In this document: in pieces, positions 17,455 to 23,923 of the stretch
Layout of the letters: the number at the start of each line of letters is the position of its first letter
Position numbering within the stretch: the first letter of the stretch is position 1
Assembly: GCF_005144745.1 (NCBI RefSeq)
Contig: NZ_SWKK01000004.1
Span: 372,001 to 436,000 of the forward strand
DNA length: 64,000 nt
Source: Flavobacterium sp. ASW18X
Lineage (GTDB): Bacteria > Bacteroidota > Bacteroidia > Flavobacteriales > Flavobacteriaceae
Direction of reading: 5' to 3'
Notes under the pieces: model-generated
The model's database searches: none
What the model was told of the DNA's origin: nothing
What the model saw: only the letters and a program-made list of their open reading frames with translations
Position numbers and translations under genes: made by a program

Positions 17455-18549
17455 CTACACATTAAACCTAAAATGCATTACGTCCCCGTCTTTTACGATG
17501 TATTCCTTACCTTCTACACGCATTTTCCCAGCTTCCTTTACTTTAGCTTCGCTACCGTAAGTAACATAATCATTATAAGCAATTACTTCTGCACGAATAA
17601 ATCCTTTTTCAAAATCGGTATGGATAACTCCCGCAGCTTGTGGTGCAGTAGCTCCAACAGGTATAGTCCATGCACGTACTTCCTTTTCACCTGCAGTAAA
17701 ATAGGTTTCTAAATCTAGTAATTGGTATGCACCGCGAATAAGCTTTGCAGAACCCGGTTCTGACAAACCCAAATCTTCTAAAAACATTTGTCGCTCCTCA
17801 TAAGATTCAAGCTCATTTATATCCGCTTCTGTACCAACAGCTAGGAAAATAACTTCCGCATTTTCATCTTTTACTGCTTCTTTTACCTTTTCTACATAAT
17901 CGTTACCTTCTGTAGCGGCAGCTTCATCCACATTACAAACATACATCACAGGCTTATCTGTTATCAATTGCAATGGTTTAACAAACTCTAACCTATCTTC
18001 CTCTTCCACTTCTATGGCTCTCACAGATTTACCCGCTTCCAAGCCATTTTTAATTGCCGTTAATACCGTAGCTTCTTTTTGAGCATCTTTGTTGCCAGTC
18101 CTAGCGGTTCTATTTACTTTTTCTAGCTTTTTATCAATGCTTTCTAAATCTTTTAACTGCAGCTCCATGTCTATAGTCTCCTTATCTCTAATGGGGTCTA
18201 CAGAACCATCTACATGCACCACATTATCATTATCAAAACAGCGTAAAACGTGTAAAATAGCATCTGTTTCTCTAATATTTCCTAAAAATTGATTTCCTAA
18301 ACCTTCTCCTTTACTCGCTCCTTTAACCAAACCTGCAATATCTACAATCTCCACAGTTGCAGGGATAACTCGCTCCGGATTCACTAACGATTCTAATTTT
18401 TCTAATCTTGGATCCGGTACGTTTACCACTCCAATATTAGGTTCTATGGTGCAAAAAGGAAAGTTGGCACTTTGTGCTTTTGCATTAGACAAACAATTAA
18501 AAAGGGTGGATTTACCTACATTAGGCAATCCTACAATACCTGCTTTCAT
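17455..18549 (-). CDS. ychF: Obg-family ATPase YchF/OLA1
   Basis: This 364-residue P-loop protein has the G1 motif GLPNVGKST at residues 6-14, and DIAGLVKGASKGEGLGNQFL carries the G3 region. The later NVDEAA replaces the NKxD of true GTPases, as in YchF, which prefers ATP. The C-terminal TGS domain (EVRAWTIPVGATAPQAAGVI onward) is complete. YchF binds ribosomes and is linked to oxidative stress responses. The length equals the family norm of about 363. A perfect -7 box lies 45 bp upstream. It is a single-gene unit ended by the terminator at 17402. Confidence 0.95.
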   Translation of the reverse strand: MKAGIVGLPNVGKSTLFNCLSNAKAQSANFPFCTIEPNIGVVNVPDPRLEKLESLVNPERVIPATVEIVDIAGLVKGASKGEGLGNQFLGNIRETDAILHVLRCFDNDNVVHVDGSVDPIRDKETIDMELQLKDLESIDKKLEKVNRTARTGNKDAQKEATVLTAIKNGLEAGKSVRAIEVEEEDRLEFVKPLQLITDKPVMYVCNVDEAAATEGNDYVEKVKEAVKDENAEVIFLAVGTEADINELESYEERQMFLEDLGLSEPGSAKLIRGAYQLLDLETYFTAGEKEVRAWTIPVGATAPQAAGVIHTDFEKGFIRAEVIAYNDYVTYGSEAKVKEAGKMRVEGKEYIVKDGDVMHFRFNV

Positions 18550-18593
18550 ATACTTCTATTCGGTTTAGGCTCTTGTGCTAAAAATTAAGGCTG

Positions 18594-18601
18594 CAAATAT
18601 A
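18594..18601 (-). promoter_or_regulatory. -7 promoter element (TATATTTG) of ychF
   Basis: The minus strand reads TATATTTG, a perfect -7 box, placing the transcript start about 38 nt before the ychF ATG. It lies between ychF and the 43-residue gene. No TTG is seen at the right distance. Confidence 0.5.
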
Positions 18602-18618
18602 GTCCGAAGTTTAAGATT

Positions 18619-18750
18619 TTAAGCCCCAGAAATTAATAAATACACCCCTAACCCTATTAAAACAAGAATTCCAATTAAGGCTAGAGAAGATAAAAAGCAT
18701 CCTACCTTCATCCAAATACCACTATACTCCTCTTCTTCTTGGTTGTTCAT
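18619..18750 (-). CDS. small single-pass membrane protein, 43 residues
   Basis: The frame reads MNNQEEEEYSGIWMKVGCFL and then a strongly hydrophobic stretch to the C-terminus, LISGA. It is an acidic N-terminal tail plus one or two hydrophobic helices (about 17-41). A perfect -7 box TACATTTG lies 21 nt upstream of the ATG, which supports expression. Its role is unknown. Similar tiny membrane proteins are common and poorly annotated in flavobacteria. Confidence 0.55.
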   Translation of the reverse strand: MNNQEEEEYSGIWMKVGCFLSSLALIGILVLIGLGVYLLISGA

Positions 18751-18771
18751 TTTAAAAATTTAATACCAGCA

Positions 18772-18779
18772 CAAATGTA
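18772..18779 (-). promoter_or_regulatory. -7 promoter element (TACATTTG) of the 43-residue membrane protein gene
   Basis: This is a perfect TAnnTTTG on the minus strand, giving a predicted leader of about 15 nt. No -33 TTG at 17-23 nt spacing. Confidence 0.45.
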
Positions 18780-18906
18780 CAATACCAATTATCAACCATA
18801 AAAATTTACAAATTCACAATTGAACTGTTCGAGGATATGATTTTAACTATGCTTTTTTGTTAAAAAAACATTAATTAGCTACATTAGTCTATAGAACACT
18901 GTTAAA

Positions 18907-19476
18907 ATGGAAATGATTGATCAAATTTTATGGTCAGAATTTAGAAAAGGAAGCAAAGAGGCTTTCCAATCTTTATTCAGGGAATTCTATAGTCCCCTTT
19001 ATTTCTATGGGGTTAAATTTTGTAATGATAAAGAGCTTACCGAGGAAGTATTACAAGATTTTTTTATTTATCTCTACAATAAATCAAACAGTTTATCTCC
19101 TGTAAAGCATATAAAATCTTATTTACTAGTTTCTTTTAGGCGAATGCTTTTAAAACGTTTAGAGCAAAAAAGAGGACATTTAAAAAAAATCACAAACCTT
19201 GAAAACTGTAGTAGTTTTTGTTTTAATTCGGACGAATTAGAAGATTTCCAAACTTTTTCTTCAGTAAAATCAACAGACCTTGCATTAATGTTAAATAAGT
19301 TGCCAGAAAGGCAAAAAGAAGTAGTCTATTTAAAGTTTTACAACAACCTTAAAATAAGCGAAATAGCAGAGGTTATGGAAATAAGCACTCAAAGCGTTTC
19401 TAACACACTACAAAAAGCCTTTTCTAAATTGAGAAATCTGATAGAAAATGACAAAATTCTATCAATCTTTAAATAA
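18907..19476 (+). CDS. FecI-type ECF RNA polymerase sigma factor
   Basis: This 189-residue sigma factor has region 2 (about 20-90, with the DKELTEEVLQDFFIYLY segment) and region 4 (about 130-178, LPERQKEVVYLKFYNNLKI then SEIAEVMEISTQSVSNTLQ). It is typical of Bacteroidota sigma factors that partner with a FecR anti-sigma. Two in-frame ATGs lie at 18907 and 18913; I keep the first. It is followed by TonB receptor, fecR and a second receptor on the same strand and should be released by FecR when the signalling receptor binds its ligand. The likely targets are the two GGGTATATTTT-containing upstream regions in this locus. Confidence 0.9.
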   Translation: MEMIDQILWSEFRKGSKEAFQSLFREFYSPLYFYGVKFCNDKELTEEVLQDFFIYLYNKSNSLSPVKHIKSYLLVSFRRMLLKRLEQKRGHLKKITNLENCSSFCFNSDELEDFQTFSSVKSTDLALMLNKLPERQKEVVYLKFYNNLKISEIAEVMEISTQSVSNTLQKAFSKLRNLIENDKILSIFK

Positions 19477-19490
19477 ATTCCATAATTCAT

Positions 19491-19502
19491 AGGGTATATT
19501 TT
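19491..19502 (+). promoter_or_regulatory. AGGGTATATTTT box upstream of receptor 1 (putative ECF sigma promoter)
   Basis: The 12-mer AGGGTATATTTT occurs here, 154 bp before the first receptor gene, and again at 22857, 41 bp before fecR. It is not a housekeeping TAnnTTTG promoter. Repetition in front of exactly the two regulated units suggests a shared site for the locus sigma factor. Here it also forms a small dyad GGTAT-N9-ATACC (19493-19511). Confidence 0.45.
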
Positions 19503-19570
19503 CAGAATACCATCTCTTTAGGTGCAAATGCCTTAGTTTATCCACCTTTTATTTCTCTGGTTATTTTCTC

Positions 19571-19591
19571 AATAACTCATATGAGATTATT
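19571..19591. promoter_or_regulatory. dyad symmetry in the receptor 1 upstream region
   Basis: A perfect 10-bp palindrome CTCATATGAG (19576-19585) is flanked by AATAA and TTATT, extending the dyad to about 20 bp. It is 54 bp upstream of the receptor ATG. It could be an operator or an mRNA hairpin; there is no direct evidence for either. Confidence 0.35.
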
Positions 19592-19644
19592 AATTGGGGT
19601 TTAATCATAAGTAGCATTGAGAATACTAACTCATTTTATGAATT

Positions 19645-22600
19645 ATGAAGAAACCTAAATTGACGTATTGGGGACTTGCCGCAGCGATGGTTGTAGCTAC
19701 CAATGTTAATGCAAGTGCACTTAACACCCCCAACAATGAAAGTGACAACACCAACAAACTTAATGTTACAGCCACAGCGTACCAGAGTGTGGTTAATGGT
19801 AAAGTTACAGATGCAGACGGCCTTCCACTAGCTGGAGTAAACATTGCAGAGAAAGGCACCACTAATGGAACAACCACAGATTTTGATGGTAATTACCAAA
19901 TTACAGTGCCTAGTGACGCTACCCTAGTCTTTAGTTTTATAGGGTTCAGCACTACTGAAGTTAAAGTGGGTGGCAAATCTACTGTAAACGTTAGCCTTTC
20001 TGAAGGAGTGCAACTAGACGAGTTCATTGTAGTTGGTTCTAGAACCGCCCCAAGAAGTAATACTGACACTCCTTTACCTGTAGATGTTTTACCCGCAGCA
20101 GAATTAACATCTACCGGGCAAATCACATTTGATAAGGCTTTGCAGTATAAAATACCATCTTTTAACACGGTACAAACACCTGTTAATGATGCAACTTCTC
20201 TGTTGGATCCATACGAAATAAGAAATATGGGACCTAGTAGAACTTTAATTCTTATCAATGGAAAGCGTAAAAATTTAAGCGCACTTTTATACACCCAAAC
20301 ATCTCCTGGTCGGGGTGAAACTGGTGCAGATATCTCTGCCATACCAACAGACGCTATTAAAAGAGTAGAAATTTTAAGGGATGGGGCTTCCGCTCAATAT
20401 GGTTCTGATGCAATTGCGGGGGTTATGAACATAATTCTAAAAGATAGCCCAGAAACTGGGTCGGCAACCTTGCGTGGAGGTATAACGTCTGAAGGTGACG
20501 GAGAAATGTATGGAATTGCGGTCAATAACGGAACCACAATTGGTGATGATAAAGGTTTTATTAATTACACTATAGATTTATCCAAAGTAAATCTAGCCAA
20601 CCGTCCAGGCACTGTAGATGCAGAGGGTGAATTTGGAGACTTTGTTTTCGTAAGTCCTGATTCTCCTTATAGCTATGTAAATAATGATAACACCTTAGGT
20701 GGACAAGATATTACAGGTCTAAGTGACGCACAAGTTCAGCAAATATTTAATGATTATCAATCATCCGATGATTACGCAGCAAAATTTAATGCCATAAATT
20801 CTGGAAATGCAAATGGTCTTAGCTTTGTAGAAGAGTTTTTAAGTAGAAGACCAGATGCAGGAAATATTAACGGTTCGCCAGAAACGGCTGCTGCCAAATT
20901 CTCAGTTAACTTTGGTTATGATATTGCCAACAATACAGAATTATATGCCAATGCCGCATATGTTTATAAAAATGTAAATAGCTTTGCTAACTATAGAACA
21001 CCTTATTGGAGACAACAAGCAGATTTATTTGCCACCCCTAGTATTCCAAACTGGAGAGGTGGTTCAGCAATCCCATACTTAGCAGATTTTTTTCCTGGAA
21101 ATAATCCAAATACCGCAGGAGGTTATGATGGTTACCTACCCACTTTTGAGGGGCTATTAAGTGATTATAATGGTACTGTTGGCTTACGTTCTAATATCAA
21201 TGATTGGAATGTAGACTTGAGTTTCACCACTGGTGGCAACTTACAAACCTATAAAGTAAACAACTCCCATAATAGAAACTTTGTTTACTCCCCTTCTACT
21301 TGGATAGACGCTAATGGCAACGGTTCTGTTGACGATGGTGAAGTTACAGAAGGTTCTTTACTATACAGAGAAAATTCACCAAGATCCTTTGACCCAGGAG
21401 GCACACGCTTTTCTCATAATGTAGGTAATATTGACATATCTAGATTATTATCAGATAAAGTAAGTATTGGTTTTGGAGCCGAGTTTAGAACAGAAACTTT
21501 TGAAGTTATTGAAGGTGGACTAGCTTCTTATGATGGTGGTGGAGCCGATTCTTTTGCAGGAAATACGCCTCAAAATTCAGGAAAATTTAACCGTTACAAT
21601 ATCGGTGGTTATTTCAGCTTAGATTACGATGTTACAGATGCCTTTTTATTGAGTGGTACGGTTAGAGCAGAAAACTATTCCGATTTTGGTGGTGCATTTG
21701 TTTATAAGTTTAGCTCACGTTATAAATTTAGCGATGCTTTAACCCTGAGAGGGTCTATTTCTTCCGGATTTAGAGCTCCTACCCTACACCAGATTTACAC
21801 TCAGAAGGCGCAGTATAGCTTTATTCCTGGTCAAGGTATCCAAGTTGGTGGTTTAGTAAACAATGTTTCTTCACAGGCACAATTATTAGGAATACCTCAA
21901 TTAGACGCAGAAACATCTAACAACTTTACTGTAGGATTAGGTGGTAAAGTAGGAAGCAACTTTAGCTATACAGCAGATTACTATAACATTGCCGTAAAAG
22001 ATAGAATTATATTGAGTAATGAGATTGGCCCTACTGCAGCTGGTAATACAGCGTTAGACCAAGTATTAGCAGACAATAACCTTTCTGATGTTAGTTTCTT
22101 TGCAAATGCTTTAGACACAAGAACATCTGGTATAGATGTGGTATTAGGCTATAAAAACATTGCTTTAGGAGAAGGCGATTTAAGTTTTAATCTTTCTGGT
22201 AATTACACATTTCAGAACGAAAGAGATGGAGCTGTTAAAAATCCTACCCTTGTAGAACAGGCTGGGCAATCTGTAGTAGATGCAACGCAAGAAGCATTAT
22301 TCTTTACTTCTAGACCAGAAACCAAGTGGATTTTAGGAGCTAATTACCAATTAAATAAGTTAGGCATCTCTTTAAACAACACGTATTTTGGTAAAACTAC
22401 CTTTAAACAACAAGGTATGGATACTAACATTAGAACAGAGTTCACTCCTAAGGTTGTTACAGATTTAGGCTTTAACTATAATGCAACAGACAAGTTAACC
22501 TTGGCTTTGAATATTAATAACCTATTAAATGTATTACCAGAATGGAGCTTTAAAGCAGACAATGCTGCTGGTGAAGCGTTATTGTCAGATCCTGCACAAG

Positions 22601-22719
22601 TTAAAGCACAGTCTAACTTAATCACATTTAACCAAAGATATTCTCAGATGACTTATGATGGTTACCATTTTAGTCAATTGGGGACATTGTTCAATTTATC
22701 AGTGAATTATAAATTCTAA
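19645..22719 (+). CDS. TonB-dependent outer-membrane receptor 1 (no STN domain)
   Basis: This 1024-residue receptor has a signal peptide (about 1-25), a carboxypeptidase-regulatory-like domain (about 48-120, NGKVTDADGLPLAGVNIAEK), a plug (about 140-270, with GPSRTLILINGKRK and EILRDGASAQYGSDAIAGV) and a 22-strand barrel that includes SGFRAPTLHQIY. It lacks the N-terminal STN signalling domain that receptor 2 has. The plug signature is that of siderophore/small-molecule receptors rather than SusC, and no SusD gene is adjacent, so a polysaccharide substrate is unlikely; the ligand is unknown. It lies between the sigma factor and fecR and ends at a terminator. Confidence 0.9.
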   Translation: MKKPKLTYWGLAAAMVVATNVNASALNTPNNESDNTNKLNVTATAYQSVVNGKVTDADGLPLAGVNIAEKGTTNGTTTDFDGNYQITVPSDATLVFSFIGFSTTEVKVGGKSTVNVSLSEGVQLDEFIVVGSRTAPRSNTDTPLPVDVLPAAELTSTGQITFDKALQYKIPSFNTVQTPVNDATSLLDPYEIRNMGPSRTLILINGKRKNLSALLYTQTSPGRGETGADISAIPTDAIKRVEILRDGASAQYGSDAIAGVMNIILKDSPETGSATLRGGITSEGDGEMYGIAVNNGTTIGDDKGFINYTIDLSKVNLANRPGTVDAEGEFGDFVFVSPDSPYSYVNNDNTLGGQDITGLSDAQVQQIFNDYQSSDDYAAKFNAINSGNANGLSFVEEFLSRRPDAGNINGSPETAAAKFSVNFGYDIANNTELYANAAYVYKNVNSFANYRTPYWRQQADLFATPSIPNWRGGSAIPYLADFFPGNNPNTAGGYDGYLPTFEGLLSDYNGTVGLRSNINDWNVDLSFTTGGNLQTYKVNNSHNRNFVYSPSTWIDANGNGSVDDGEVTEGSLLYRENSPRSFDPGGTRFSHNVGNIDISRLLSDKVSIGFGAEFRTETFEVIEGGLASYDGGGADSFAGNTPQNSGKFNRYNIGGYFSLDYDVTDAFLLSGTVRAENYSDFGGAFVYKFSSRYKFSDALTLRGSISSGFRAPTLHQIYTQKAQYSFIPGQGIQVGGLVNNVSSQAQLLGIPQLDAETSNNFTVGLGGKVGSNFSYTADYYNIAVKDRIILSNEIGPTAAGNTALDQVLADNNLSDVSFFANALDTRTSGIDVVLGYKNIALGEGDLSFNLSGNYTFQNERDGAVKNPTLVEQAGQSVVDATQEALFFTSRPETKWILGANYQLNKLGISLNNTYFGKTTFKQQGMDTNIRTEFTPKVVTDLGFNYNATDKLTLALNINNLLNVLPEWSFKADNAAGEALLSDPAQVKAQSNLITFNQRYSQMTYDGYHFSQLGTLFNLSVNYKF

Positions 22720-22755
22720 CACTGATTTTCTTTAATTATTTTTGAGTTATTCATT

Positions 22756-22784
22756 AAAGGCTACCTTTATAAGGTGGCCTTTTC
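22756..22784 (+). terminator. intrinsic terminator after receptor 1
   Basis: AAAGGCTACC and GGTGGCCTTT form a 10-bp stem (one U-G pair) with a 7-nt loop, followed by TTTTC. It separates receptor 1 from the fecR-receptor 2 unit. Confidence 0.75.
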
Positions 22785-22856
22785 TTATTGATTTTGACCA
22801 ACTATTTGGTTTTTGAACTTAAACCTTAGAAAAAAATAAAAATACCTTAAATTTTT

Positions 22857-22868
22857 AGGGTATATTTT
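22857..22868 (+). promoter_or_regulatory. AGGGTATATTTT box upstream of fecR (putative ECF sigma promoter)
   Basis: This is a second exact copy of the 12-mer found before receptor 1. An ATACC half lies just upstream, so a dyad ATACC-N11-GGTAT exists here too, but in the reverse arrangement. The fecR ATG is 41 bp downstream. Confidence 0.48.
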
Positions 22869-22908
22869 GAATTTATTAAACTCTATAATTTTAAAGCTGG
22901 CTTTGTAG

Positions 22909-23904
22909 ATGATTCAACGTAGAGACATAACTGTGGATAATTTGCTAGAGGATACCTCTTTTGCAAACTGGGCAGAAGGTAAAAACCAGAACGATATTGA
23001 TTTTTGGAACCAATATATTAAACAGCATCCAGACCAAATTGCTACTATTCGTTTAGCAAAAGATTGTGTTTTAGGCATCCATTTTAAGTCGAAAGTAGTA
23101 CCAGAAAAACAACTGAATAATGCATGGGAGAAACTAAATCTAAATTTAGAGAATCCTTCTGAAAGTAAACCCATATCATCAAATAGCAAATGGGGTATTG
23201 TAACTGGTATTGCAGCCTCTATAGCTCTTATTGCTGTGCTTTTCTTTAAGTTTCAAAATGATATTCCTAACGAATATAAGACCGGTGTTGGAGAAACTTT
23301 AAAAGTTTCCTTAACAGATGGCACTAAGGTTCATTTAAACTCCAATTCTAGTATTCAATTCCCAAAAAAAAATCCTAGGAACATTACATTAAATGGTGAA
23401 GCCTATTTTGATGTAGAAAAAAAACCAACCACCAAAGCTAAATTTTTTGTAACCACGAATGATTTAACAATTGAAGTTTATGGTACTCGTTTTAATGTAA
23501 ATACAAGAAGAAATAAAACTGATGTATCCTTAGATGAAGGCAACATTCACTTAAAGCTTAAAAACGGTGTCACCAAAAAAATGATTCCAGGGGATTATAT
23601 TTCTTATTCTGATACAGATGATCAGGTACTTAAGCATAAACGAATAGAAGAAATCGCTAAGGTATCCGCATGGAAAAGCGGCTCCTTAGAATTTAATGAA
23701 ACTCCACTTTATATTGTAGCTACTCAAATAGAAGATATTTATAATATTACCATAGAATTTAAGGATGGGGAAGCTCCTAATCAGTTAATGTCTGGGGGAA
23801 TACCTGTAACCAATCTGGATATTTGCCTAAATGCAATTGCCAAAGCGACCAATACTTTAATCCATAAAGAAGATAATCATATTACCATACAATTGAAAAA
23901 GTAA
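22909..23904 (+). CDS. FecR-family anti-sigma factor / signal transducer
   Basis: This 331-residue inner-membrane protein has a cytoplasmic N-terminal part (1-94), a membrane helix (about 95-114), the periplasmic FecR domain (about 125-220, YKTGVGETLKVSLTDGTKVHLN) and a C-terminal DUF4974-like domain (about 250-331, GSLEFNETPLYIVATQIEDI). It should hold the sigma factor at 18907 and respond to the STN domain of receptor 2, whose gene starts 20 bp downstream. Unusually, it is separated from its sigma factor gene by receptor 1. Confidence 0.92.
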   Translation: MIQRRDITVDNLLEDTSFANWAEGKNQNDIDFWNQYIKQHPDQIATIRLAKDCVLGIHFKSKVVPEKQLNNAWEKLNLNLENPSESKPISSNSKWGIVTGIAASIALIAVLFFKFQNDIPNEYKTGVGETLKVSLTDGTKVHLNSNSSIQFPKKNPRNITLNGEAYFDVEKKPTTKAKFFVTTNDLTIEVYGTRFNVNTRRNKTDVSLDEGNIHLKLKNGVTKKMIPGDYISYSDTDDQVLKHKRIEEIAKVSAWKSGSLEFNETPLYIVATQIEDIYNITIEFKDGEAPNQLMSGGIPVTNLDICLNAIAKATNTLIHKEDNHITIQLKK

Positions 23905-23923
23905 CAACTAAATCCTAGCTGCC

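Noticed and set aside
19893-20342. Open frame of 149 codons antisense to receptor 1
   Set aside because: Shadow of the carboxypeptidase-like and plug domains of the receptor, which are unmistakable on the plus strand.
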